DNA of 64,000 bases. Source: Sphingopyxis sp. L1A2A (GTDB lineage Bacteria > Pseudomonadota > Alphaproteobacteria > Sphingomonadales > Sphingomonadaceae). The DNA is taken from contig NZ_SCOT01000014.1 of NCBI RefSeq assembly GCF_005502465.1, forward strand, positions 1 to 64,000. The letters are read 5' to 3'. Below are positions 35,999 through 43,927 of this stretch, one piece after another; the stretch's first letter is position 1, and each line of letters begins with the position of its first letter. The notes under the pieces were generated by a model. The model saw only the letters and a list, made by a program, of their open reading frames with translations, made no database searches and was not told where the DNA came from. The position numbers were made by a program, and so were the translations under genes.

Positions 35999-36130
35999 TC
36001 AATCCGCATAAGCCTTGACCAGATCGAACATATAGTCGCGCCCGACATACACCGATTTCACCTCCATCCGCTCGTTCAGGCCGTGGGCGCCATTGCCGTC
36101 GGGGTCGCCCCACATGCCGGGGGTGAAGGG
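35999..36130 (-). pseudogene. C-terminal remnant of a peptidase-like gene
   Basis: Between parC and the acyltransferase gene a minus-strand frame ends with about 43 residues that read like a genuine protein C-terminus: GMWGDPDGNGAHGLNERMEV followed by SVYVGRDYMFDLVKAYAD. The HGLNERM segment resembles the C-terminal metal-site region of M20-type metallopeptidases. The upstream reading frame has no further similarity and is Arg/Pro-rich shadow sequence, and no start codon fits. I therefore call it the broken end of a lost gene. The family assignment is tentative. Confidence 0.5.
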
Positions 36131-36140
36131 AGCAGAAAGC

Positions 36141-36187
36141 GCGCCGGGCCGCAAGCGGTCGTCGCGCCCCCTTGCGAAGCCCGGCGC
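36141..36187. repeat. Long hairpin at remnant boundary
   Basis: Arms GCGCCGGGC (36141-36149) and GCCCGGCGC (36179-36187) enclose inner arms CGCAAG (36150-36155) and CTTGCG (36171-36176), giving about 15 bp of stem with a two-base bulge. It lies between the peptidase remnant and the acyltransferase ribosome binding site and may mark the rearrangement end or act as a terminator. Confidence 0.6.
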
Positions 36188-36223
36188 TTTCGCGCAAGCC
36201 GTGCGGCGGGTAGAGGAGATCAT

Positions 36224-36859
36224 GTGACGCGGATCGAGGATCAACCGCCGGGACGCGTGGCGCGCGCGGTGCGCCGCCTGCTGTTGCTGCTGTACCGGAT
36301 GCGCGGCTGGAAAGCGGTCGGGGTGGTGCCCGAACCGCGGCGCTTCATCCTGATCGCGGCGCCGCACACCAGCAATTGGGACTTCGTCAATTTCCTCGGG
36401 CTGACCGCCGATTTGAAAATCCGTCCCTATTTCATGGCGAAACTGTCGCTGTTCCGCTGGCCGCTCGGCGGCTTCATGAAACAGATGGGCGGGGTGCCGG
36501 TCGATCGCCGCGGCGGCGGCAATGTCGTCGAGCAGATGGTCGCCGAATTCGCGCGCCGCGCCGAATTCATGCTGACCGTCGCGCCCGAAGGGACACGCGG
36601 CAAGACGACGAAATGGCGCACCGGTTTTTACCAGATCGCGCTGGCGGCCAAGGTGCCGATGGTCGTCGGCTTCATGGATTATGGGACCAAGACCGGCGGG
36701 CTCGGTCCGTTGATCTGGCCCAGCGGCGATTTTCGCGCCGATATGCTCAAGGTGCTCGAAGTGTATCGCACCTGCATCCCCAAAATCCCCGAGCGCGCGG
36801 TGCGCTCGATCGACGATATTGTCGGCGACGGCCCAGACGACATGGAGATGCGCGCATGA
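36224..36859 (+). CDS. Lysophospholipid acyltransferase family protein
   Basis: The 211-aa protein has the acyltransferase motif HTSNWD (HX4D, about residue 46) and the second motif APEGTRGK. Such PlsC-like enzymes move acyl chains onto lysophosphatidate or related lipids at the inner membrane. The GTG start at 36224 has GAGGAG 5 nt upstream and is much better supported than a long frame extending back to 35768. Its TGA overlaps the next ATG (ATGA), so it is coupled to the DUF1295 gene. The precise acceptor is unknown. Confidence 0.9.
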   Translation: MTRIEDQPPGRVARAVRRLLLLLYRMRGWKAVGVVPEPRRFILIAAPHTSNWDFVNFLGLTADLKIRPYFMAKLSLFRWPLGGFMKQMGGVPVDRRGGGNVVEQMVAEFARRAEFMLTVAPEGTRGKTTKWRTGFYQIALAAKVPMVVGFMDYGTKTGGLGPLIWPSGDFRADMLKVLEVYRTCIPKIPERAVRSIDDIVGDGPDDMEMRA

Positions 36860-37674
36860 CCGATCTGCTGATGCTACTGGCGCTCAATTTCGCGGGACTG
36901 CTGGGGGTGATCCTGATCCTGTGGGCGATTTCGGTCGCCATCCGCGACGTGTCGTTCATCGACGCCTTTTGGGCGTTCGGCATGGTGCTGCTCGCATGGG
37001 GCGCGGCGTGGCAGGCGGGCGCCGATACACTGCATGCGCGGTTGCTGCTCGGGCTGACCAGCCTGTGGGGGCTGCGGCTGGCGATCCATCTGGGGCTGCG
37101 CTGGGTGAAGCATGGCGAGGATCCGCGCTATGCCAAAATCCTGTCGCGGACGGTGGAAACGAAAAAATGGAGCTGGGACAAGGCGGCGCTGCTCACCGTG
37201 TTCCTGACCCAAGCGCCCTTGCTGTTCATCACCTGCCTGCCGGCGCAGATCGGCATCTGGGCGAGCGGCGGCGCGGCGGCGAACGGCGTTGGCATCCTTG
37301 CGATACTCGGCGTCGTCGCGGCGCTGATCGGCATTGCGTTCGAGACGATCGGCGACGCGCAGCTCGATGCGTTTCGCAAGAACCCCGCGAACAAGGGGCA
37401 GGTGCTCGACACCGGGCTGTGGCGCTACACCCGCCATCCCAATTATTTCGGCGACGCGCTGACCTGGTGGGGGCTGTGGCTGATCGCCGCCGACATCGGG
37501 CCGTGGGTCGCACTGGCCAGTGTGATCGGGCCGGTCTTCCTGACCTTCACCCTGACCAAATGGTCGGGCAAGGCGCTGCTCGAAAAGGGCCTGCACAAGA
37601 CGCGGCCCGACTATGCCGCCTATGTCGCGCGCACCTCAGGTTTCATCCCATGGCCGCCAAAGACGAGGGTTTAG
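36856..37674 (+). CDS. DUF1295 membrane protein (steroid-reductase-like)
   Basis: The 272-aa protein has about six membrane segments and the DUF1295/ICMT-type C-terminal motif GLWRYTRHPNYFGDALTWWG, followed by LLEKGLHKTRPDYAAYV. The fold is shared with steroid 5-alpha reductases and isoprenylcysteine methyltransferases; NADPH or S-adenosylmethionine dependence cannot be decided. Its start overlaps the acyltransferase stop, and its end overlaps the next small gene. A lipid-modifying role is likely from context. Confidence 0.88.
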   Translation: MTDLLMLLALNFAGLLGVILILWAISVAIRDVSFIDAFWAFGMVLLAWGAAWQAGADTLHARLLLGLTSLWGLRLAIHLGLRWVKHGEDPRYAKILSRTVETKKWSWDKAALLTVFLTQAPLLFITCLPAQIGIWASGGAAANGVGILAILGVVAALIGIAFETIGDAQLDAFRKNPANKGQVLDTGLWRYTRHPNYFGDALTWWGLWLIAADIGPWVALASVIGPVFLTFTLTKWSGKALLEKGLHKTRPDYAAYVARTSGFIPWPPKTRV

Positions 37675-38054
37675 GCGGCGAGGCGCTGGCCGCCGACGCC
37701 AGCGCCCTCGGCGACGCCCCGTGCATCCGCTCGATATTGACAGAAGCCGCGCGCGAAGGCCGCGCGGTCAGCTATTCCGAACTGCTCGGCGATCTGGGTT
37801 TCCGTTTCACCCGGCCGAAGATGCGCGCGGTGTGCAAAACCTTGGCCGAGGTCGACCGGCTGTGCGCGCTCGACGGCGAACCTGATCTGGCGGTGCTGGT
37901 GGTGCGCGAAAGCGACCGGCTGCCGGGGCAGGGCTGGTGGGTCGGCGGGACGGCGCTGCTGCTCGGCTACGACGGCCCGTGGGAGGGCGCGGCGGCGGCG
38001 CGGTTTATTCGCGAGCAGCAGCAGGCGGTGTTTGAGTATTGGGCGGGGCGGTAG
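37650..38054 (+). CDS. Small conserved protein, winged-helix-like, unknown
   Basis: This 134-aa protein starts inside the DUF1295 gene (25-nt overlap). It has a helical core VSYSELLGDLGFRFTRPKM and RAVCKTLAEVDRLCALDGE, then a strand-rich LAVLVVRESDRLPGQGWWVG and a C-terminal helix FIREQQQAVFEYWAG. The SYSELL and GQGWWVG pieces recall the layout of alkyltransferase-like folds, without the PCHR motif. I cannot name a function. It is the last gene of the acyltransferase operon. Confidence 0.7.
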   Translation: MAAKDEGLGGEALAADASALGDAPCIRSILTEAAREGRAVSYSELLGDLGFRFTRPKMRAVCKTLAEVDRLCALDGEPDLAVLVVRESDRLPGQGWWVGGTALLLGYDGPWEGAAAARFIREQQQAVFEYWAGR

Positions 38055-38088
38055 GGCAACTAACGACCGATAGGCGACCATCGCTTCT

Positions 38089-38196
38089 CCCCTCCCTCTT
38101 AGGGAGGGGCTGGGGGTGGGTAGCCGCCGAAGGCGGCGCTCTGCCTCGGCTCGCTTTGCTCGCACCCACCCCTAACCCCTCCCTGAAAGGGAGGGG
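38089..38196. repeat. Nested hairpins after the operon
   Basis: Arms CCCCTCCCT and AGGGAGGGG form one hairpin at 38089-38109 (loop CTT) and another at 38176-38196 (loop GAA), while the sequence between them pairs imperfectly (GGGGGTGGG with CACCCACCCC). The first hairpin is 34 bases after the stop at 38054 and may work as a terminator. The motif recurs at 9-29 and in modified form at 40102-40122. Confidence 0.7.
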
Positions 38197-38512
38197 AATG
38201 TCTCAAAACCACCCCAAAGCCGCCATCCGCAGCTCAAAATAAAACGCTGTCCTACAATATTCCGCTGTGCCAGCCTTCGTCTCAGCTCTTTCCATTTGCA
38301 GGCAAAAGCGGTCGCCGCCCGGATTCCGGATGCAGCCAAGAACCAGCCGCCCTCTGTCCGCCAAACACGACAAATCAGGCGCTGCACTAGGCTGAACTTT
38401 ACTGAACTTTGGCATGATGGCTCGGCCCATGCGCCGACCGGATCGCAGCCCCGCCCCGGGATCACCGAAGACGGCCATGGCTGCTGGCCACCCCAAAGCG
38501 GACTTTCCATCT

Positions 38513-38586
38513 TCGTCGTGCCGGACTTGATCCGGCATCCATCGCTGACCCGTCGTCTGGACCCCGGATCAAGTCCGGGGTGACGA
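38513..38586. repeat. Dispersed palindromic repeat, copy 2
   Basis: The left part reads TCGTCGTGCCGGACTTGATC and the right part GATCAAGTCCGGGGTGACGA, inverted, with a centre of about 35 bases. It is a diverged copy of the elements at 21845-21919 and 63539-63613. Confidence 0.8.
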
Positions 38587-38599
38587 ATGAGCGGGTGAT

Positions 38600-39529
38600 T
38601 TATTTCTTCAACCCAATCTCGCGCAGCCGCTCCTGCAAATACTCATCGGCAGTAATCGACGTCGGATACAGGTTCGGGTGCGCCGCATCGATGCAGCTTT
38701 CCAGCGTCTCGATCGGATAATCCGAGCGAAAGTGCAGGAAAAACGGCATCGAATAACGCGCCACACTCGCCCGTCCGGCATCGGGGTTACGGACGCGGTG
38801 GGTGGTGGAGGGGAGCTTGTTGTTGGTCAGCCGTTGCAGCATGTCGCCGACATTGACCGCCATCGCCCCCGGCGGCGGGCTGACCGGGAGCCAGCTGCCG
38901 TCCTTGTCGAGGATTTCCAGGCCCGCTTCTTCGGCGCCGAGCAGCAAAGTGATCGTGTTGATGTCCTCATGTGCCTCGGCGCGGATGCCCTTGGCGGGCG
39001 CTTCGACGGGCGGATAGTGGAGCAGGCGCATCACGCTGTTGCCGTCGAGCACCGTGTCGTCGAAGAAATCGGGGGCGAGGCCGAGGTAGCGCGCGATGCC
39101 CGACAGCAATTGGCCGCCGACGCGGTCGAACTCGGCGAAGAGCTTGTCATAGACGGCGCGGAAGCCATCGACTTCGGCGGGCCAGACATTGTTTGGCTGC
39201 TGCGCAGCGAGGCGGTGGCCGGCGGGCAGGTCGCGGCCGACGTGCCAGAATTCCTTGAGGTCGACTTCCTTCGCGCCCTTGGCGATTTCGGTCCCGAACG
39301 GCGTATAGCCGCGCGCGCCGCCGCCGCCGGGGATATGATAGGCGCGCTTGGTGTCTTCGGGCAGCGCGAAGAAATCCTTCGCCTTCACCCAAGCGTCGTC
39401 GATCAGCGCCGGGTCGATGCCATGATCGGTGATCATCGCAAAGCCGAAGCGTTCGAACGAGGCGCCAAAGTCCTTGGCGAACTGGTCGGCGGGAAGCGAC
39501 ATCGAGATGGTGGGAACAGCGGCGGTCAT
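38600..39529 (-). CDS. Isopenicillin N synthase-like 2OG-Fe(II) oxygenase
   Basis: The 309-aa protein has the N-terminal DIOX_N segment (FAMITDHGID) and a C-terminal oxygenase barrel. Iron ligands are in AEAHEDINTITLLLG (HxD) and TTHRVRNP (His), and RYSMPFF gives the Arg-x-Ser that holds the cosubstrate. Such bacterial homologues oxidise many different substrates; penicillin synthesis is not implied. ATG at 39529 is chosen over TTG at 39541. It is a single-gene unit next to the repeat-rich gap. Confidence 0.9.
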   Translation of the reverse strand: MTAAVPTISMSLPADQFAKDFGASFERFGFAMITDHGIDPALIDDAWVKAKDFFALPEDTKRAYHIPGGGGARGYTPFGTEIAKGAKEVDLKEFWHVGRDLPAGHRLAAQQPNNVWPAEVDGFRAVYDKLFAEFDRVGGQLLSGIARYLGLAPDFFDDTVLDGNSVMRLLHYPPVEAPAKGIRAEAHEDINTITLLLGAEEAGLEILDKDGSWLPVSPPPGAMAVNVGDMLQRLTNNKLPSTTHRVRNPDAGRASVARYSMPFFLHFRSDYPIETLESCIDAAHPNLYPTSITADEYLQERLREIGLKK

Positions 39530-39653
39530 ATCATCATCCAATTTGGGGCGGCGCTTGGGCGACCGCGACTCTGTGTCCGCATGTAGGGGTGTCGGCGGGG
39601 CAGGGAAAGAGGCTCGCTCTTTTCAAACCGCCGATGCTTGCTAAGAGAGCGCC

Positions 39654-40079
39654 ATGGCAAAATCATATTGGCTGATGAAATCCGAACCCGACGCTTATCC
39701 GTGGGAGCAGTTGGTGCGCGAAGGCACCGGCATCTGGGACGGGGTGCGCAACCACACCGCCAAGCTCAACCTGAAAGCGATGCAGGTCGGTGACGAGGCG
39801 CTGTTTTACCACAGCAATATCGGCAAGGAATGCGTGGGGATCATGCGCGTCACCGAAACTGCCTTCCCCGATCCGACCGCCGATGCAGGCTCGCCGTGGG
39901 TCGTGGTGCGCGTCGAACCGGTACGGGCGCTGAAGCATCCGGTGACGCTGGCGGCGATCAAGGCCGATCCCAAACTTGGCGACATGGATCTGATCCGCCA
40001 GTCGCGGCTGTCCGTCGGGCGCGTGACGCCCGCCGAGTGGCAGCATATTTTGCAGAAGTCGGAGACGGCGGCGGATTGA
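39654..40079 (+). CDS. EVE domain protein
   Basis: The 141-aa protein is one EVE domain (PUA-like fold). The start KSYWLMKSEPDAYPWEQLV and the middle WDGVRNHTAKLNLKAMQVGDEALFYHS are the family signatures. EVE domains read modified bases in DNA or RNA; homologues in bacteria include RNA-associated proteins and parts of restriction-like systems. Here it stands alone, so a general RNA-related or base-modification role is the most that can be said. Confidence 0.92.
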   Translation: MAKSYWLMKSEPDAYPWEQLVREGTGIWDGVRNHTAKLNLKAMQVGDEALFYHSNIGKECVGIMRVTETAFPDPTADAGSPWVVVRVEPVRALKHPVTLAAIKADPKLGDMDLIRQSRLSVGRVTPAEWQHILQKSETAAD

Positions 40080-40101
40080 GCGCCGCGTTCGGCTAGGGTT
40101 C

Positions 40102-40122
40102 CCTCCCCCTTGGTGGGGGAGG
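40102..40122. repeat. GC hairpin downstream of EVE gene
   Basis: CCTCCCCC (40102-40109) and GGGGGAGG (40115-40122) form a hairpin 22 bases after the EVE stop. The 204-bp gap to the next gene also holds the loosely matched ends CCCCCTCC and GGGGGAAGG of a larger degenerate repeat. It may terminate the EVE transcript. Confidence 0.5.
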
Positions 40123-40283
40123 CAGCGAGGCTTGGCGGCTTGCCGCCTAGTCGCAGCGGTGGGGGTGCGGTCGCGCCCTGAGGCGTGGGTGCAAGGACGC
40201 ACCATCACCCCCTCCAACTTCGCCTAGTCACATGCGTGGCAAGGCTGCGTATCCTTCCGCCCATCAAGGGGGAAGGTTGATAG

Positions 40284-40607
40284 TTAGCGCAGCTTCACCT
40301 GCAGATGTTTCGCCACCGACGGGTGGAGCGGATCGACGAACTCGCACCCGTAGCTGTTGCCATCGGCGCGGCGGACGATGGCTTCGAGCGGCTGCAGCCC
40401 GGGCAGGTTGACCCAGATATGCTTGCCGAGCTGCGGTCGGAAAAAGGTGACCATGCGAAAGCCGGTCGACGACAGGTCGAACAATTCGACGTCGAAGGGG
40501 TTCAGCCCGGCCTCGCGATAGCGGGCGCGGGCCTGTACCGGAGCGCGTTCGGCGCGGCGGCCGGTGGTGGCGGGCCGTTTGGCCTCGATGATGCGATTCC
40601 CCAACAC
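40284..40607 (-). CDS. PilZ domain protein
   Basis: The 107-aa protein is one PilZ domain. RAPVQARARYREAG gives the Arg-rich loop, and DVELFDLSSTGFRM corresponds to the D/NxSxxG motif that closes on cyclic di-GMP. The C-terminus has VRRADGNSYGCEFVDP. The start is GTG at 40607 with no good ribosome site. The only strong Shine-Dalgarno, 30-odd bases upstream, serves an ATG followed at once by a stop (see findings). It may respond to the GGDEF-EAL protein at 32 kb. Confidence 0.88.
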   Translation of the reverse strand: MLGNRIIEAKRPATTGRRAERAPVQARARYREAGLNPFDVELFDLSSTGFRMVTFFRPQLGKHIWVNLPGLQPLEAIVRRADGNSYGCEFVDPLHPSVAKHLQVKLR

Positions 40608-40624
40608 TGCTTTGGTCCCAGCGG

Positions 40625-40645
40625 TTACATTTGATTCGCCTCCTT
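40625..40645 (-). promoter_or_regulatory. Start-stop element before PilZ gene
   Basis: On the minus strand AAGGAGG (40639-40645) is followed after 8 nt by ATG and immediately by TAA (40625-40630). This is an ideal initiation site for an empty reading frame. It lies 17 nt upstream of the PilZ GTG start and could reduce, or feed by reinitiation, translation of the PilZ gene. Confidence 0.55.
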
Positions 40646-40694
40646 TTACGGCGCTGGTGGTTACCTTGAAGTGAAGGGATATGGTGAAAATCGC

Positions 40695-41285
40695 TTACAT
40701 CGGCGGGGCGTCGCCGACCGCCATGGCCTGACCGGGATAGGGAACCGCGAGCGCCACCGCATCGCGCCATTCGCCGCTCAGCCAGGTCGCATGCTGGTCG
40801 GGGTGCAGGATAACCGGCATCGCGTGCGGCTGATATTGGCCGACCAGCCGGTTGGGCTCGGTCGCGAGCATCGCAAAACAGGGCCAGTCCTCGCTCTGGC
40901 GGTGGATGCCGGCAAAGGCGAAGATCGGCTGCGACGGCACCGAAAACCAGTGCTGGCGGCGCGTCCCCTCTGGCCCCGACCACTCGGCAAAGGCGGTGGC
41001 GGGGATCAGGCAGCGCAGCTCGGCGTGGCGCAATGTGCCGATCCAGAACGGGCTCGACAGGTTGCGGACGTGCGTCACCGGCCGGTCGCCGCGCGGCGGT
41101 GGCGGCACCCCCCATAGTTTCGGGCGCAGAAAGCGGCGCGCGCCACCGCGGCCGTCGCTGACGATCACCGGCGCGGGGCGCCCGGGGGCGACATAATCGC
41201 CGCTCCACGGGTCGCTGCCGGCCTCGGCATTAAACGCCGCGGCGATCGCGGCGGCGGGGGCGTCGAGACGGTAAAGATTTGTCAT
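40695..41285 (-). CDS. SRAP (SOS response-associated) protein lacking Cys2
   Basis: The 196-aa protein is clearly of the HMCES/YedK family: VRNLSS, RCLIPATAFAEW, FAMLATEPN and PHAMPVIL match the Asn, Glu and His sites. Family members use Cys2 to link covalently to abasic sites in single-stranded DNA. Here the N-terminus reads MTNLYRL, with Thr in place of that Cys (codon ACA). No other start can restore it. The protein may bind DNA without crosslinking or may be a diverged paralogue. It is a single gene on the minus strand. Confidence 0.88.
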   Translation of the reverse strand: MTNLYRLDAPAAAIAAAFNAEAGSDPWSGDYVAPGRPAPVIVSDGRGGARRFLRPKLWGVPPPPRGDRPVTHVRNLSSPFWIGTLRHAELRCLIPATAFAEWSGPEGTRRQHWFSVPSQPIFAFAGIHRQSEDWPCFAMLATEPNRLVGQYQPHAMPVILHPDQHATWLSGEWRDAVALAVPYPGQAMAVGDAPPM

Positions 41286-41295
41286 CGCAGGATTT

Positions 41296-41697
41296 TCAGT
41301 CGATTCCGCGCACCCGTCCGCGCCCGGCCTTGACGCTGCTACGCGCTTTCTTGCTATCGACCCGGCGCGCTTTGGCGGCCTTGCTCGGCTTGGTCTTGAT
41401 CCGCCGTTCGGGGCGCACCAGCGCGGCGTCGATCAGCGCCGACAGGCGCTCGCGGGCATCGGCGCGGTTGCCCTCTTGGGTGCGATACCGGCGCGCCAGG
41501 ATGATCAGCTCGCCGTCGGTGGTCATCCGGCTACCCGCCAGCGTTTTCAAGCGTTTATAGGCGTCGGGATCGAGCCCCAGCGCATAGACATTGACGCGCA
41601 GCTGGCACGCGGTCGCGACCTTGTTGACATTTTGCCCGCCCGGCCCGGTGCCGGCGAGAAATTTTTCCGAAATCGCGCTTTCGGGGATCTCAGCCAC
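41296..41697 (-). CDS. arfB: Ribosome rescue hydrolase ArfB-like
   Basis: The 133-aa protein has the release-factor motif GGQ at residues 20-22 (AGTGPGGQNVNKV) and a basic C-terminal tail (KTKPSKAAKARRVDSKKARS) that enters the mRNA channel of stalled ribosomes in ArfB/YaeJ. It hydrolyses peptidyl-tRNA on non-stop ribosomes. The start is GTG at 41697, with GGAG 7 nt upstream. The first eight bases overlap the end of the RluA gene, so both are co-translated. Confidence 0.88.
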   Translation of the reverse strand: MAEIPESAISEKFLAGTGPGGQNVNKVATACQLRVNVYALGLDPDAYKRLKTLAGSRMTTDGELIILARRYRTQEGNRADARERLSALIDAALVRPERRIKTKPSKAAKARRVDSKKARSSVKAGRGRVRGID

Positions 41698-42373
41698 GCG
41701 TCGGCTCCGCTCCCTCCGGCGCCGTAAATCCCAACGCGATAAACGCGTCGGGGAAGGGGGCCTCGGCAATTACCGACGGCTTGACGTCACGTTTTACGAC
41801 CAGCCGTTCGGCGTGCAGCAAGGTACGGGTTTTGGTGCCGCCGCGTCCGTAAACCGGATCGCCGACCAGCGCGAAGCCCAGCCCTTCGAGCGCGTGGACG
41901 CGGATCTGGTGGGTGCGGCCGGTTTCGGGGCGAAAGCGCAGCAGGCTGCGGCCATCGACCACCGCCAGCTTTTCCCAATGCGAAATCGACGGCTTGCCTT
42001 TCGGGTCGCCGACCATCCGCCAGCCATCCTCGGCGGTCGACACCTTGCTCAGCGGCAGGTTGATCGTGCCGCTGTCGGCCTCCGGCACGCCATCGACGAT
42101 CGCCAGATATTGCTTCTCGACCTCGCGATCCTCGAACGCGCGGGTGAAGCGCCCATGCGCCTTGGGATTGCGCGCCAGCAGCAGGCAGCCCGAGGTGTCG
42201 CGGTCGAGCCGGTGGACCGCGAGCGGCCAGCGCTTAAACCCGAATTTGAGCAGGTCGAGATGATTTTCGAGGCTGATGCTGCCGTCGCGCGGTGCGTCGA
42301 CGGGCAGGCCAGCGGGCTTGTCGATAACGAGAGCCTCGCCATCGAGGAACAGGACACGGTCTGAAAGGAGCAT
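41690..42373 (-). CDS. RluA-family pseudouridine synthase
   Basis: The 227-aa protein has the catalytic motif HRLDRDTSGCLLLARN (Asp in RLDxxTSG, near residue 59) and the later RTHQIRVHALEGLGFALVGD segment that binds RNA. It isomerises specific uridines in rRNA or tRNA; the target cannot be told within the RluA/C/D group. It lacks an S4 domain. Its stop overlaps the arfB start, giving a two-gene RNA-related unit. Confidence 0.92.
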   Translation of the reverse strand: MLLSDRVLFLDGEALVIDKPAGLPVDAPRDGSISLENHLDLLKFGFKRWPLAVHRLDRDTSGCLLLARNPKAHGRFTRAFEDREVEKQYLAIVDGVPEADSGTINLPLSKVSTAEDGWRMVGDPKGKPSISHWEKLAVVDGRSLLRFRPETGRTHQIRVHALEGLGFALVGDPVYGRGGTKTRTLLHAERLVVKRDVKPSVIAEAPFPDAFIALGFTAPEGAEPTRG

Positions 42374-42397
42374 GGCGCGCTATAGGCGGCCCATGGC

Positions 42398-43204
42398 TCA
42401 GTCGAAAGCGTAAACATCCATCGCGAGCAGCCCATAGGTCGTGCTGTGGTGCAGCCGCTCGGCCCGAAACGGCGATCCACCCGCACCCATCGCGACGAAC
42501 AGCGGCAGAATATGGTCGGGGGTCGGGTGATTGTCGGCGCCGTGTGGAGCGCGTTCGATGCTGTGCAGCACATCGTCGATCGCGCCCGCCGCCATGCGCT
42601 CGGCGATCCAGTCGGTGAAGGCAGTAACCCAGGTGGGCGCCGGCGCGTCGATCGCCAGGCGCGCAGAGAACAGTGCGCGCAAATTATGCGTGATGCTGCC
42701 CGACCCGACAACCAGCACGCCGTCGTCGCGCAGCGGGGTCAGCGCTTGACCCAGCGCATAATGCCATTCGGGCGTCGCGTTCGACGCGATCGACAGCTGG
42801 ACGACCGGAATGTCGGCGTGCGGATACATCAGCGATAGCGGCACCCACGCGCCATGGTCGAGTCCGCGGTCGGGATCGGCGTTGACGGTCAGGCCATGGC
42901 CCGCGAGCAGATCGACGACCCGCGCTGCCAGTACCGGATCGCCCGGCGCGGGGTAGCGCATCGCGAACAGTTCGTCGGGAAAGCCGCCGAAGTCGTGGAT
43001 CGTCGGCGGCGCGGACGCGGCGGTGACGGTCGCGCGGCCGCCCTGATACGCCGCATCATGATGCGCCGAAACGACCAGGATCGCGCGCGGACGCGGCAAT
43101 TGGGTACCCAGCCCGGCGAGGAAATCTCGCGCCGGGCTGGGCTCGAGCGCCATCATCGGCGAGCCATGCGAAAGGAACAAGCTCGGCAGACGGCGCATCG
43201 ACAT
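42398..43204 (-). CDS. Extradiol dioxygenase, DODA type (YgiD-like)
   Basis: The 268-aa protein is a class III extradiol ring-cleaving dioxygenase of the 4,5-DOPA type. The metal His residues are in LFLSHGSPM (about residue 13), VVSAHHDAA (about 47) and HNLRALF (about 173). The YgiD group acts on DOPA or other catechols and binds Zn2+ or Fe2+. It starts 1 nt after the azoR stop and follows azoR in transcription. The pairing suggests metabolism or detoxification of quinones and catechols. Confidence 0.9.
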   Translation of the reverse strand: MSMRRLPSLFLSHGSPMMALEPSPARDFLAGLGTQLPRPRAILVVSAHHDAAYQGGRATVTAASAPPTIHDFGGFPDELFAMRYPAPGDPVLAARVVDLLAGHGLTVNADPDRGLDHGAWVPLSLMYPHADIPVVQLSIASNATPEWHYALGQALTPLRDDGVLVVGSGSITHNLRALFSARLAIDAPAPTWVTAFTDWIAERMAAGAIDDVLHSIERAPHGADNHPTPDHILPLFVAMGAGGSPFRAERLHHSTTYGLLAMDVYAFD

Positions 43205-43205
43205 G

Positions 43206-43802
43206 TCAGGCGGCCTGCTTCAGCTGATCGATGGCAGCCGTCGCGCGGGTCACCGCTTCGCCGTCCATCATCTGCTGACCCGCCTCGATGACGGTGACGT
43301 CGGTGATGCCGACGAAGCCAAGGACGTGGCGGAGATAGCCGGTGGCGAAATCATAGTCGCTGCCGACCGGCACGCCGCCCGATGCGACGACCAGATAGGC
43401 CTTCTTGCCCTTGAGCAACCCTTCGGGGCCGGTTTCGGTGTAGCGGAAGGTGCGGCGGGCGCGGGCGATCAGGTCGATCCACGCTTTCAGCGCCGCGGGG
43501 ATGGCAAAATTGTAAACCGGGACGCCGATGACGATGGTGTCGGCGGCTTCGAGCTCGGCGATCAGTTCGTCCGAATGGGCGAGCACCGCGCGCTGGTCGT
43601 CGCTGCGATCGGCATCGTCGGTGAAGTTGGCGCCGACCCAGGCTTCGGTGAGCAGGGTAGGCGGGGTGAGCGCCAGGTCGCGGCGGGTGACGGCGCTGCC
43701 ATAGTCCCGTTCGACCAGGCGGGTGACGAGTTGGTCGGCGAGCTGGCGGGTGGTCGAACCGCTGTGGCGGGCCGAGGCGTCGATGCGAAGAATATGCGAC
43801 AT
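43206..43802 (-). CDS. azoR: FMN-dependent NADH-azoreductase
   Basis: The 198-aa flavodoxin-like protein matches AzoR. RIDASARHSGSTTRQLADQL is the FMN phosphate loop, and VPVYNFAIPAALKAWIDLIARA the flavin-ring motif; the C-terminal half has VVASGGVPVG. It reduces azo dyes and quinones by two-electron transfer. ATG at 43802 has AAGGAG 7 nt upstream. It precedes the DODA gene by one base and follows the pirin gene on the minus strand. Confidence 0.92.
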   Translation of the reverse strand: MSHILRIDASARHSGSTTRQLADQLVTRLVERDYGSAVTRRDLALTPPTLLTEAWVGANFTDDADRSDDQRAVLAHSDELIAELEAADTIVIGVPVYNFAIPAALKAWIDLIARARRTFRYTETGPEGLLKGKKAYLVVASGGVPVGSDYDFATGYLRHVLGFVGITDVTVIEAGQQMMDGEAVTRATAAIDQLKQAA

Positions 43803-43927
43803 GTGATTACTCCTTTGACTTGAATTGGAATGGGAGGGGCAGGGGGTGCCGCGAGCCGGGGAAACTCGCGGCACCGAGGTGGGCCGCCGCCTTCAGGGAG
43901 GGGACAAGGCAGCGGCCCAAGGCGTCG

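Larger units (their letters stand above)
38055..38599. other. Gene-free repeat-rich gap
   Basis: These 545 bases hold no credible gene. Two hairpins with CCCCTCCCT/AGGGAGGGG arms (38089-38109 and 38176-38196) are placed inside a larger inverted repeat with GGGGGTGGG/CACCCACCCC arms. An unremarkable 310-base stretch follows, then palindromic repeat copy 2 at 38513-38586. Frames read in this area encode only the repeats. Confidence 0.7.

Noticed and set aside
35768-36223. Long N-terminal extension of the acyltransferase
   Set aside because: It runs antisense through parC and the remnant. The GTG at 36224 has a strong GAGGAG site and gives the normal family length.
35930-36223. Insertion sequence as cause of the remnant
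   Set aside because: No transposase fragment or terminal inverted repeats with target duplication could be seen; only a hairpin is present.
38172-38583. Small frames in the gap after 38 kb
   Set aside because: They translate the palindromic and G-rich repeats (for example LIRHPSLTRRLDPGSSPG) and have no coding support.
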